A stretch of 64,000 nucleotides of DNA from Boswellia sacra. Lineage: Eukaryota; Streptophyta; Magnoliopsida; Sapindales; Burseraceae. The notes beneath the pieces were generated by a model, which was not told the origin of the DNA, did not search any database, and saw only the letters and a list, made by a program, of their open reading frames with translations. Shown here in pieces: positions 12,740-24,899 of this stretch (position 1 is its first letter; each line of letters starts with the position of its first letter). Made by a program: the position numbers and the translations under genes. The stretch spans positions 372,001-436,000 of the forward strand of contig SNVD02010585.1 of assembly GCA_013180625.2 (NCBI GenBank). The letters run 5' to 3'.

Positions 12740-13570
12740 GGTTAGGGTTACTGGTCTGTAGAAAAAATTTCTAGAATAGGAAGAGAGAAGCAAGATGCGG
12801 GACAAGGAAGAAACTGTTGTGGGAGTATGGAATTAACAGGAAAAGCATTAAGCAATTTCGTAATATACTAGGCTATATTTAAAACAATTTCGTTTTTAGC
12901 AAAATTTAAAATTAATTGTATTTCCAAAACCGTTTCATAACTGACATTAATGGACAAAAATTCAAATTTGATTCCAATTTGAATAAAGAATTCTAATAGA
13001 ATCAGGATTCCCGCCATTGAAACTTCTCCCCCTCAATTCAATAATGCTGACATGGCATTTTTGACATATGGACACACAAGAAAATCAAATTTTAGATAAG
13101 CACAAAGAGCACCGTATGTTACAAAAAATGAAACAGAACACAGTTAAAAATAACATGACAACAATATCTGAACATCATATGAATCTAAGAAAGCATATTC
13201 AAGAGCTGTTTCATTTTCTTTTAATTATTTCATCACTTAATCCAATTGAGTGATCAACTTGAGCATGCTTCTTACACACACAAAAGTTAGTCTCAATGTG
13301 AATTTGCTAAATAATACAGTAGCTTTCACACATGTATAGAGGGAGCCCTTTTCCATTTGAGTGGGTGACCTCACCATACTTCCTAAATACAATGAAGTTA
13401 CTCTCAATGGATGGCTTTCACACATCATATACTGGTAGCCCTCTCTGTATTTTTTATTTTTAAACCAATATTTAATTATTCACACAATTTTTTATATCAC
13501 AACTCACACATGCTTAATTAGAAGAAAACTTATGATTTGCAGATACAGTTAACATAACAGTAGGCAGTGT
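12740..13570 (-). other. Copia spacer between RNase H and extra ORF
   Basis: About 830 bp of AT-rich DNA with no recognised product. It could hold a promoter or splice acceptor for the downstream ORF, but nothing specific is visible. Confidence 0.4.
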
Positions 13571-15061
13571 TCATTCATGTAACTGACAGATGCCTAAGGG
13601 TTTTCTTAGATTTTCAAATCTTGTTGTTTCCAATGCCTTAGTGAACAAGTCAGCCAATTGTCTATCAGTGGAGATGTGTTCAATATGTATCACCTTAGAC
13701 TCTACTAGTTCCCGTATAAAATGGTATTTTATGTCCACGTGCTTTGTTCTAGAATGTTGAACAGGATTTTTGTAAATATTTATAGCACTAGTATTATCAC
13801 AAAACACAGTTATAGGCTTTTGTTCAATACCATAATCACTCAACATTTGCTTCATCCATAATAGTTGTGTGCAATAACTCCCTGTTGCTATGTATTCGAC
13901 TTCAGCAGTAGATAAAGAAATAAAATTCTGCTTCTCACTGTGCCATGAAGCCAAGTTAGTACCAAGATAAAAACATCCTCATGAGGTGCTTTTTCTGTCA
14001 TCTGCATTTCCTGCCCAATCAGCGTCACTAAACCCTGCAAGATAATCATTTGCATCTTTAGAAAATCATATTCCATAATCATTTGTTCCATGTGCATACC
14101 TGATGGTTCTCTTAGCTGCTGCAAGATGTGATTCTTTTAGATTTGCTTGAAATCTTGCATAAAGTCCTACACTAAAGCTCAAATCTGGTCTGCTTACTGT
14201 GAGGTACAGCAGGCTGCCAATAATGCTTCTGTACAAACTTGCATTAATATCTTTTCTTACATTGTCTTTTGAAAGTTTTAGATTAGCACTGATAGGAGTT
14301 TTCATTGGTTTGGCATTCCTAAGCCCAAACTTCTTCACAAGATTTTTAGCATATTTTGATTGAGATATGAATATCCCATAATTCATTTGCTTAACCTGCA
14401 ATCTAAGAAAGAAATTTAATTCTCCTACCATGCTCATTTAAAACTCTTCTTGCATCAACTTAACAAACTCATTAGTTTTGCTTTTGTTAGTTGATCCGAA
14501 GACAATGTCATCAACATATATTTGAGCACCAATAAAATAGTTAGATGCATGTTTGATAAACAAAGTCTTATCATTGCTGCCTCTTTTATACCCTCTATTG
14601 ATCAAAAAATTTATCAACCTTTCATACCAAGCTCTAGGAGCTTGTTTCGAACTATACAAAGCTTTGTGCAATTTGTACACAAAATCAGGATGTTTAGAAT
14701 ATTCAAATCCTTTAGGCTGTTCAACAAAAACTTCTTCATTGTGATAGCCATTTAAAAATGTTGTTTTAAAATCCATTTTATACAATTTAAAATCAAGCAA
14801 ACAAGCAATTGCAAGTAGTAATCTGATTGACTCAAGTCTAGCTACTGGTGTAAAGGTTTCATCAAAGTCTATGCCTTCTGCTTGTGTGTAACCTTGTGCA
14901 ACTAGCCTAGCCTTATTGCTAACTACTTGTCCACTTTCATCAGTTTTATTTTTGAAAATCCATTTAGTTCCAATGACATGTGTATTTTCTAGAAACAAAT
15001 TCCTACACTTCATTTCTTTTAAACTGATTAAGTTTACCTTGCATAACTTGAATCTACACAT
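13571..15061 (-). pseudogene. Copia reverse transcriptase and RNase H, broken
   Basis: RT begins near 15000 (GTKWIFKNKTDESGQV, RLVAQGYTQAEGIDFDETF, LYSSKQAPRAWYERL) and has the catalytic YVDD at about 14514-14525. RNase H lies at 13571-13954 (LSTAEVEYIATGSYCTQ, FCDNTSAINIYKNPVQHSRT, KHVDIKYHFIREL). Two stops interrupt the frame: one just before 14437 in the RT thumb and one near 14066 where a Trp codon is expected. These domains would copy the element RNA and remove the RNA strand. The broken frame means this copy cannot do so without help. Confidence 0.85.
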
Positions 15062-16430
15062 CTTCCCTTAAGGCTTCTCTCATATTTTTTGGTTCAACTA
15101 AAGACACATAACATGCAAATCTTATCTGATTTCTTACCTTGCTCCTAGTCTTCATCATGCCATCTGGTGTTCCAATGATAGAGCTGGTTGGATGTGCCTT
15201 CTGAATCCATGTGGATGGATCTTTTCTATCTTCATCATTCCGGATTGAACTTCTGTTCAAATTTGAGTTGTCAGATGTTACTGTTATGTCAGGTGTAACA
15301 GCAGTTGTTTCCTCTTTCATAACAGCATCTTCCTTTTTGTTACTGTCTAAATCTGATTTTTCTATATCTTCTGTGAAGCTGGTTATGCTTTCCTCTTTTA
15401 ACTACTTTGCATAATCATCAAGGTCATCAAATACTACGTTTGTATATTCCATGACTGCCTCAGTTCTCAGATTATAAACTCGAAATGCTTTGCTGTTTTG
15501 AGCATATCCCACGAAGACTCCTTCATCACTCCTTGGATCTAATTTTCCTAATAGTTCTCTGTCGTTTAAGATGTAACACCTGCATCCAAAGACATGAAAA
15601 TATTTCAAATTCGGTTTTTTACCTTTTAAAATTTCATAAGGTATCTGGTTAGTGCCAGATCTAAGAAAAACTCTATTTGAAATATAACAAGCAGTGCTTA
15701 TTGCTTCAGCCTATAGCCTTTTTGTCAACTTCTTGCTATTGAGCATTACTCTTGCCATCTCTTGAAGAGTTCTACTCTTCCTTTCCACAATGCTATTCTG
15801 TTCAGGGGTTTTGGGAGCTAAAAATTCATGATCAATTCTATGATATTTGCAAAAGTCAACATAGCTAGCATTTTCAAACTCCTTACCATGATCACTTCTT
15901 ATTCTAGCAATCCTTCCAATGTTCCTATTTTGCTCATTTTCAAGCTTAACACAAAGATTCCTGAAAGCTTCAAAAGTGTCAGATTTTTCTTTAATGAAAT
16001 CAACCCAAGTATATCTAAAAAAATCATCCACACAAACAAATATGTATCTCTTACCTGTAATACTTTCAATTTGCATAGGACCCATAAGATCCATGTGAAG
16101 CAAATCAAATATCTTAGATGTGCTAAGATGTGGATTTGATTTGTGTGAAATTCTGATTTGTTTTCCCATTTGACATGGTCCACAAATTTCATTAACTTTG
16201 TTATCAAGTTTAGGAACTCCTTTTACAACACCTATCTTAGTTAATTTAACCAAGTCTTTATAATTTAGGTGTCCCATTTTTTGATGCCACAATTCTAAAT
16301 CCGAAATCCTAGCTTGAAATGCAATCTTTACCAAATAACAATTATCCAAAGATCTATTACCTTCTAGAATGCATTTACCAAAATTATCTAAGACCATGCA
16401 TTTGTTTTGTATGAAATTAACAATATACAT
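15054..16430 (-). pseudogene. Copia integrase and linker, broken
   Basis: The HHCC zinc-binding part (HQKMGHLNYKDLV, CGPCQMGKQ) is followed by the DDE core: Asp in HMDLMGPMQ, Asp in RIRSDHGKEFENA and Glu in PEQNSIVERKSRT. A TAG at 15711-15713 replaces the Trp expected before AEA. The frame resumes to 15402 (FGCRCYILNDRE, GVFVGYAQNSKAFRV), meets a TAG, and runs on through an acidic linker to 15054, where a frame change separates it from RT. Confidence 0.85.
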
Positions 16431-16442
16431 GTCATCACAAAT

Positions 16443-16690
16443 CTAACTAATACTAATAAGATTAGCTTTCAAACCTTCAACCAACAAGACATTTTGAAAG
16501 TTGGGTAGGCCTTTGACATTCAAAGTGCCTTTACCAATGATCTTACTTTTTGCTCCATCTCCATAGGTGACGTTACCTTCCCTACATGCTTTAAAATCTG
16601 TTAAAAACTGTTTATTTTCAGTCATGTGCCTGGAACACCCACTGTCAAAATACCACAAACCGTTAGAAGTATGTTCAATTCTACCCACTA
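16443..16690 (-). pseudogene. Copia protease, N-terminus replaced by LTR sequence
   Basis: The aspartic protease motif LWYFDSGCSRHMT (catalytic Asp-Ser-Gly) is intact. Upstream of about 16690 the frame runs into an internal LTR fragment, so the linker to gag is missing. A stop near 16440 separates it from integrase. Confidence 0.8.
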
Positions 16691-17376
16691 TTAAGATCTT
16701 AAACTCTAGTGACACTACCCACTCTCTGTCATAGATAACCTAATAATACACTGTTAAGTTACACATAATAATAACATCTGACACTGAATTATATAAATAC
16801 TTAACCCGCAAGTCATCCTAAGTGTCTACTAACTCACACAGACTTAATCAACAACTCATGTACGATTTCTACCACTCATACATAAATCAAAAGACTCAAA
16901 GAATCAAATCAATGAAGACATTCCTTTTGCCTTGAAGCTCTCTTATATGAATTCATGGAATGCCGAACTCAAGACTCTCTCACAAACAAAATAGCCAACA
17001 CGTTAATCTCTCAATCACATAATTAGCCGCCTGAATAGCTTTATATATATATAGTGAGAAGCCTGACCGAAATCTCCTAGAAATCCTGTAAAAATTCTAA
17101 TCAAAATCATATTAGGATTAGGAGAAATAAAATAGGAAGTGTTATAAACAAACTCCAAAAGGAATTAGGACAAATAAATATTCTCCTATTCTAATTAGGA
17201 TACAAAATATTATATCATAATCTAAAGAGATATTTCTTACAAATCAAATACTTCCTAAAATATAATTCTAGAAACATTAAAATAGGAATAAAAATAATAT
17301 TCTTGTTTTATCACAAGTTGATCAAAACTCATCATGTGCATGGCACATGCATATGTAGTAGACTTTGACACTAACA
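16691..17376 (-). repeat. Third, internal partial LTR of the same copia family
   Basis: This stretch is closely similar to 10504-11190 of the 3' LTR, in the same orientation, and lacks about 217 bp of the LTR's plus-strand left part. It ends tttgacactaaca, like an LTR end. It sits between gag and protease, giving an element with three LTR segments. Confidence 0.85.
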
Positions 17377-17419
17377 TCATGCAATCTTGATCTTCTAACT
17401 CTGATTCTGATTCATCACT

Positions 17420-18250
17420 CTAGGTTGCTGTTAGTCCTTTGTTTTTCTTCTTGAGATTAGCACATTCATATTGAATATGTCCATAACCAAAACATTCATA
17501 ACACTGAATCTGCCCTTTCTTTTCAAGTTGTTTTGGCTTCTTCTTATCATTCTCCTTACTGAACTTTCTGAATTTTTCTTCACTTGAGTTTGATGGCTTT
17601 CCTTGATTCTTTTTCCTAAAATTTCTTTTCATGAACTTGACATAATTTCTTGTTAGAAAAGTAATCTGTTTAGAATCAGTTTCATTAAGCTCATCACTAT
17701 ATTCATCATCAGATTTTTTAGCTTTCACATTAAATGCAATGTTTTTACCTTTTTGCTTCCTAGTACTTTGATATATTTCAAAGTTTGAGAGAATGCCAAT
17801 CAGTTCATCAACTCTCATCTCATTAGTGTTTTTAACTTCCTCAATGGCTGAGATTTTGGGTTTAAATTTATCTAGGACAAACCTAATTATTTTGCTAACA
17901 ACTTCTGCATCCGTGAAAGTTTTTTCAAGCATGTATGCCGAATTTGTAATGTGACATATCCTAGAGTAAAACTCAAAAATTGACTCATCCTCATGCATGA
18001 TCAGATTTTCAAATTGAGAATTATGTCTCATCAATTTAGATTTTTTAATAGATGCGGTACCTTCATGTTTTTCCTCAAGTGTGTCCCAAGCTTCTTTGGC
18101 CACTTTGCACCTTGAAATCTGTCCGAAGTTGTTTAAGTCTGCTATAGCAAAAATTGCATTGAGTGTCTTTGAATTCTAGCTGGAACGTCGATATTCTTCA
18201 TCAGTCCATTCATCCTCAGGTTTCGGTTCGAAATCACCAAAAGCATTCAA
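17420..18250 (-). pseudogene. Copia gag (capsid) with zinc knuckle
   Basis: The open frame 18103-17420 carries KEAWDTLEEKHEGTASIKKS, IFEFYSRICHITN and DELIGILSNFEIYQ, then a basic stretch and a CCHC zinc knuckle (CYECFGYGHIQYEC) near the C-terminus. Upstream, about 18110-18400, gag-like sequence continues but with stops, e.g. near 18176. Gag forms the virus-like particle; the knuckle binds element RNA. It is truncated by the LTR fragment next to it. Confidence 0.8.
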
Positions 18251-18455
18251 CTTTGTTGGCGGTGTCCATCCTTTAAGCACACTAGGCCATGCCCTGTCAT
18301 CAAGAGATTTGATATACATCATCATTTTTACCTTAAAATATTAATAATTACCATCATCAAGAATGGGTGGTTGTGTTCCAGATCCTCCAGTGCGAATAAA
18401 CTCCATCCTTCCAGATCAGTATGATCATTTTCTTCACTTGTCTATCAGTGAACTT

Positions 18456-18467
18456 GCTCTGATACCA
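18456..18467 (-). other. tRNA-iMet primer-binding site
   Basis: The minus strand reads TGGTATCAGAGC two bases inside the 5' LTR, the standard copia primer-binding site. Confidence 0.85.
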
Positions 18468-18469
18468 AT

Positions 18470-19373
18470 TGATAGTTTTGGAGGTATGTAGTTATAAGAA
18501 ATATAACAGTAAACTGTAATGTAAATCGGCACAGGAGGATTTTTATGTAGTTCGGTTATAAAACCTACATTTACAGACAGCTATAGAGCTGCAATTCACT
18601 AATTTCTTGTTTGTACAATCTTTAAGACCTTTTACAGTGCTGACTCACTCTCACATACTTACCTAATCTTTGACAAACAAAATCCTGTCAAGATCTTAAA
18701 CTCTAGTGACACTGCCCACTCTCTATCATAGATAACTTAACAACATACTATTAAGTTACACATAATAATGACGTCTGGCACTGAATTACATAAACACTTA
18801 ACCTGCAAGTTATCCTAAGTGCCTACTAACTCACACAGACTCAATCAACAACTCATGTACGATTTCTACCACTCATACATGAATCAAAAGACTCAAAGAA
18901 TCAAATCAATAAAGACATTCCTTTTGCGTTGAAGCTCTCTTCTATGAATTCATGGAATGTCGAACTCAAGACTCTCTCACAAACAAAATAGCCAACACGT
19001 TAATCTCTCAATCACATAATCAGCCGCCTGAATAGCTTTGTATATATATAGTGAGAAGTCTGACCGAAATCTCCAAGAAATCCTGTAAAAATTCTAATCA
19101 AAATCATATTAGGATTAGGAAAAATAAAATAAGAAGTGTTATAAACAAACTCTAAAAGGAATTAAGACAAATAGATATTCTCCTATTTTAATTAGGATAC
19201 AAGATATTATATCCTAATCTAAAGAGATATTTATTACAAATCAAATACTTTCTAAAATATAATTCTAGAAACATTAAAATAGGAATAAAAGTAATATTCT
19301 TGTTTTATCACAGGTTGATCAAAACTCATCATGTGCATGGCATATGCATACGTAGTAGACTTTGACACCAAAA
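18470..19373 (-). repeat. 5' LTR of the SIRE-like copia element
   Basis: 904 bp, the same length as the 3' LTR. In minus orientation it ends ACTATCA directly before the primer-binding site. The last bases on the plus strand read ccaaaa where the 3' LTR has ccaaca, one substitution at the terminus. The target duplication atatt follows at 19374-19378. Confidence 0.9.
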
Positions 19374-19378
19374 ATATT

Positions 19379-21541
19379 AATTTATTTTTTAAATTTAAAA
19401 TTATGTTATCAATAAGTATGTGGATTTTTTGTATTAAATGTTAATTTTTAATTTAATTTGATTTTGATATAAATTAAAAATTAAATTTAAACTTTCATAT
19501 AAGTTATACAATCATACATTTTACATAAATTAAAAAATTATTTATATTTTTAAAATATTATAATGTATATATATTTATTAAAAATAAATTTATATAGAAT
19601 TTTTCTTTTGTTAAAAAATTAATTATAAATTTAATATTTAAATATTATAAAGTAATAATATACATGTCCATTTTAGTAATTTATACGTCATAAAAGCTAT
19701 ATCAATAGCAATTTTAAACACTTTCTTTCCTGCTTTGTAAAAGTAAGCCAATTTTTAAAAATTAATTTATCGAATACTCTCGTTTCTTTTTTTTTTTTTT
19801 AAGGATGATTTTTTTCTATAGTAAAGCAGAAGCTGCTTTTTTCCATAACAAGAGCAACTCCAAATTGGCATATTATGTACTTGGACATTATCCTATAATA
19901 TATTAAGATAATTAATATATTATTCCAACTCACTTATGAGAATATATGTTTGTATTCGACCCTGCGTTACTCCTACCATGTGTTCTTTCCAAAGTGAAAT
20001 GTTGATACTTGTCGGTGAAGGAAAGACAAATTGAAGCGGCATGAGAAAACTATATATATAGCCATCTACACAACTTGGAACTCACATATTACTGAATACA
20101 GTCAAGGACAGCAAGCAAGAGCAAGTTGTATAAGAAACATGGGTACGCACATCACTCCTTTGCTGATTTTGAGCGTGTTGGCATATTCTATAAGAAACAT
20201 GTCAATTATGTTAAACTTAATTATTTTTCACATGAAAATGGAAATTTCGTTACTAAGCATGTATTCGTAGGAGCAAAAAGAGGCTGAAAATGTTAACCCT
20301 AAATCTCTGAAACAAACTTGTATCCAATAGTCCTTACTATTTCGTAATCAATAGACTCAAGGCAATATTTTAAATTAAGAATAATACTATATCTACAGTC
20401 TATTTATAAAAAATCTTAATAAAAATATAACTTCTCTTATTTATTTTTATTTTTTTCTCTTTTAATAAATTTGTATCATCTTAAATTATAAGAAGAGTGT
20501 TATAAGTGAGTTATAAATGTAACATTACTTTGAAACTAATGATATTCTCACAAATATCTCAATCAGTTCATCTAAAAATATGCTCACAAATATCTTGATT
20601 TCAATATGTAGGTAAATCATTAATTAGTTAATTAAATCAATACCAAATTTCACGGAGTGATCAATAAAATATGTCCCCATTGTATTAAATTGTAAAATGC
20701 AATCCTTCATGCGCATGACATAACACTTTTCAAATCCAGCCCAATAAAGTCATGTAAATGCCACCATTGCCACGTGAATGGCACCCAATCCAAAATTAAA
20801 AGGAAAAAAAAATATTGATCAAACATCTGAAATCTGATAATCTGTACACATTTACTGGTTTAGGAGCAACCGTAAAAAGTTATCAGAGAAAGAAATACAT
20901 TTCAACCGTTAGATTAGTTTGAACATGTCCGGGACATAACTGTCCCTTGAGAGAAAGTTGTTTTTGCAACAGATGCACCACATTATGTGACACACATATC
21001 CAATAAAATATCACCAAAAAAAATGAAAAATCAAAAAAAGGGATCCTCATTTTTTTTAGTTTTTTATCGAACGGATTTACCACGTCAATCTAATCATGCA
21101 GTATGCATTGCATAGGAAAGATTTTCTCGTCTTTTTTACGTGTCTGTCACCTCAGTGCTCATCTTTGAAACCAATAAGCATGAGACAGCAGTACTTTAAA
21201 CCAGTGATAAGAAATGATGTGCATATTTGTTGAGCAGACATTGACTGGCCGCTGTACTTAAAGGAAACGTTGATGCTTGTCCATTTGGCAGACATTGGCT
21301 GCCAGCTATTGCCATAATTTTTTGAAGTTAAGTGGCAGGCATGCAATGGCTTTGGGTGCCATTCTTTCGAGGGCAACTATAACTATTACTAACCCCTTTT
21401 TCATTTTCAGAAACCTAAGCGCCCTCAGCATTTCCAAAACCATCAGAAAACTCCTCATTGTTACCTTTCATTCCATCAAATCGCCACATGTCATTTTTCA
21501 ATATTTACAATTACCAAATTATCCTTTACAGCTAAGTTTAT
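19379..21541. other. AT-rich intergenic DNA, no gene seen
   Basis: 2.2 kb with no recognised gene. A small MITE-like hairpin may lie at about 20384-20533 (aataatactatatctacag ... ttataaatgtaacattactt). Short ORFs at 20031, 20883 and 21152 lack family features or supporting structure and are not accepted. Confidence 0.55.
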
Positions 21542-21551
21542 AAACATAAAT

Positions 21552-22996
21552 AGGTTAATCACACAAACTCTGCTGGGTTGTATTAATTTCACCTATATTC
21601 ACTGTTTATCATCTTGCATCACCACTTACCCCTCACTTTTCATAAAATCATCATGGACACCCTTCTGTTAATTTTTCTATTAAATGAGATCACTTTTCCA
21701 TCCAAAACTATTACAATTACTAAATTGCTCTTTAAAAAAATTTATCCCTTTCTAACTTTCTCTTTTCTTCGTCTTCTCCATCATCCATACCAAAAATCCA
21801 TAAATACATTAGCGCCAACCATTGCTTAGCAGACAAACATAAACTAGAAAAAAAAATTAAAATGATAAAAACTAGCAACTAACAACCAGTAACCCAGCAG
21901 AGCAAAACACTCCAAAGATTTGATAAGACAACAGTAATCAGCACCCCCAACACAGCAAATCAATCCAAAGATCCAACAAATAACCATAACAACATAATCC
22001 AAAACAAATCCCTCTTTTATGAAACAAATGAACTGAACAATCTACGGGAGAAGATTGCAAACTTCTCTGTTACTTCCCATCATATACGTTCAACCCCAAG
22101 AACTCCATCTCCCTCTCCACTATCTGATCCTCCTGCACCACCACACACATCTTCCACCTGCCAAAATATTCAACCAGCAAGCAAAGAAACCCATTCAAGC
22201 CACATTCGCCACCAGAGAAATAAACCATTCAACCATCAAGCAAATAATAAGCCATTTAACCCAGCCAGAAAAAAAAGAGAGAGAGAATTCAATGCACCAC
22301 CACCACTGAGAACCCATTCAAGCCAAAGTCGCCATAACACCCATACCCACCATGAGCTTCTACTAGTTACCTTCATCATTAGCACAACAATCGATGCCAC
22401 TACCAATCTGGGCTCATTTGTGATGGTACAAATCGAAGAGAAGAACGATATGAGAGGAGAGAAATTGAGAGGCGAGGTGAGGGTGAGGGCTCTTAACAAT
22501 CAATTCCAAGAAATGCAAGCGGCTGAGGGTGAAACAGCGGAGGACCAGCGGAGGCGGCCTTGACAAAGGAGAATGGAGAGTGCAGACCATTATGAGCGGC
22601 TCAGCATGAGAGATGTTAGACACGTGAAGGAGCACCGGGAAGTGCTAAAGTGGAGCCGGAGGCGGTTGGAAGCAAAGCTTGCGACGCCGTGGCGGTAGGT
22701 GGAATCGTGGAGGAGAGATTGCCCTGGAAGTGGAGTCGGAGGTGGCTGGGTTTCCTTGAATGGTTGAAGGAGAAGTAGATTTGGAGTTCTTAAATTTCAA
22801 AATTACTATACATTATTGAATGATTATTTTTCCCCTCATTATTTAACATAATTACAAGTACTTGACGAAAAATCTGACATAAGGGGTCTTCATGATAAAT
22901 TTTGAAAATGGTCGAGGTATACAATGATAAAAAAGATAAACAGTGAATATATATGAAATTAAGTCAAAACCAAAGCGGTGTCTGTGTGATTAACCC
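21552..22996. mobile_element. Non-autonomous Mutator-like element (1.4 kb), possible Pack-MULE
   Basis: A perfect 10 bp target duplication, aaacataaat, lies at 21542-21551 and 22997-23006. The terminal inverted repeats start AGGTTAATCACACAAACTC on the left and GGGTTAATCACACAGACACC on the right complement. They remain alignable for about 100 bp (both contain TATATTCACTGTTTATC). The interior, 21840-22790, has clearly higher GC than its surroundings and resembles untranslated or low-complexity gene DNA, as in elements that captured host sequence. I could not identify the source gene. Confidence 0.8.
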
Positions 22997-23006
22997 AAAC
23001 ATAAAT

Positions 23007-24600
23007 CTACTGGCATATCATTAAGTCAACATTATGTTTTTTTTTTACTTTTTTATAGTTTATGAAAAAAATCATATTCTCTATTCTTTTATTCATAATT
23101 TATCTCTAAAATATTAATTAAAACTAGGAATGACAAAATAACTCGACAAGAGCTAGAAAATTACCCAACAAATTAGGAAAATTGGCTAGAATCAAAGTGC
23201 TCTGGCTTGGCTTTGGATTAAATTAGAATTTTTAATTTATTTATTCAAATAAAAATGTTTTGCCATCTCAATTTGCCAATGTCTTGAATCAATTAACCAT
23301 TTTATCATATCCAACAAGCTCCAATTGTGCTCTGGCATGGCTTTGGCTTAAATATTAATTTGAGAAAAACATCAATATTTTTGGATTGATCCCCGAAAAA
23401 AAAAAGTTGTTGTGGCGGAGTGCGCAATTCAATGGCAAAGGCTTACGGTGTGATTATTATTACTTTTTTTTTTTGTTAAAGACTGAATTTAATTTATTTT
23501 TAAAATTTGAATTTTTTTAATAATTATTTTTTTGACTTAAGGTTTAAATAAGATATTTTTATTAAAATAAAAAATAAAAAATTGTAATTTTTACTAGATA
23601 AAAATATGTGTATAAATATCTGAATTATTTATAACTTTTTTAATTTTTAAATATTTTTATATCATTCATTTATGATCAATTTATATATATTTTATTTTTT
23701 TTAATTTTGAACTATTTTTATTTACTTTTAATTTTATATTTTGATTTTTTATATATTTTTAAAATTATTTGAATATCATTTAACGTATTTACATATTTTT
23801 CTTAACCCAATCATAAATATTTAAATAAATTAAATTTATGATAAATTTTAATATATAAATATTTTTATTATCTAAAATAAAATAAAATTAATGTATTTAA
23901 ATAATGATATATATATAATTATTAATTTTTTAATATTTTAATTTAAATATTAAAATATATAAATAAATATATTAATCAAATTTTTATTTTAAAATCTATC
24001 CAAATTTCAGTTTAATTAAAAACTATTTAGGCTTCATCAAAAAAAAAAAAAAAAAAAATCGCCCCTGTAATGGTTTAGTTGATTATAGCGGCTCCTTTGT
24101 CATGAAACTTGTTAGAGCTTTGTAGATACATGAAAATGAGTGAATTATTGTGGCTGTGAGCCACGGCTGGCTGAGGGAGTGGTTGCAGTGGCGAGTTTTG
24201 CTTCTCGAAGAGATGTAGTTACACGGTGATAATTATAGAATTGAAAGGATTGTCGTCAGCTGCGAGTGGTGCTTGGTTCATGGTTGAGGTTGAGTTTCGG
24301 TACCGTGAATGGGTGATGGAAGATGAAGAAAGAGATCAAAGACGACGACATCAAGGTTAAGTTTAATTTTTATTTATTTTAATTGAGTTTTTTATTAATT
24401 TAATTCATAAATATCGAATCCTCAATATTTTAATGAAGATATTTTCCTTCAAGTGAGATGACCTTGTTACCCTTGCTTTTGACAGCTTGATAGAACAGAA
24501 GGTAACGGCAAGCAGTTTTTGTGATAGAACAGAAGATATTTATAAAGAGGGGTCCAATGGTTGCCCTTCTCTCGGTTATCCAAGCTTAAAAGTTGTCCAT
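23007..24600. other. AT-rich intergenic DNA, no gene seen
   Basis: Very AT-rich from 23460 to 24060, with an A-run near 24040. A GC-richer stretch at 24060-24360 looks gene-derived, but no product is recognised in any frame. Confidence 0.55.
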
Positions 24601-24899
24601 TAACAAATATTTAAATATTAGATGTTGATATCACATTATAAAGAGGGGTCCGACAACAATGTTGAACTGGTAGAATAAAAATAAAATAATATTATGTTTA
24701 TAATTATTTATAATCAATTTTTTATGATTTAAATTAATAAAATTTTACTTAAAAAATAAATATTATGTTATGCATCATAACTTATTATTTATTTATTTTT
24801 ATTTGTTTATTTTAATAAATTTTTGTCACCTAAATTATAAAAAATAAGATATACAATTTAGGTATAGATGAAAATTAATCATTCAGATATTTATAAATT

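Larger units (their letters stand above)
10287..19373 (-). mobile_element. Ty1/copia retrotransposon (SIRE-like), full length, inactivated
   Basis: The two outer LTRs are both 904 bp (10287-11190 and 18470-19373). The element is bounded by a perfect 5 bp target duplication, atatt, at 10282-10286 and 19374-19378. On the minus strand the order is 5' LTR, primer site, gag, protease, integrase, RT, RNase H, extra ORF, polypurine tract, 3' LTR. The gag wording (HEGTASIKKSK, FENLIMHEDESIFEF, MRVDELIGILSNFE) matches the SIRE lineage as known to me. Stops and a frameshift break pol, and a third LTR piece separates gag from protease. Confidence 0.9.

Noticed and set aside
20031..20270. 79-codon ORF
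   Set aside because: No recognised domain, AT-rich context, no neighbouring exons.
21152..21376. Minus-strand ORF near the small MULE
   Set aside because: No family wording recognised; partial overlap with another ORF on the plus strand.
22055..22635. ORFs on both strands in the small MULE
   Set aside because: Low-complexity, no conserved domain, overlapping in opposite directions.
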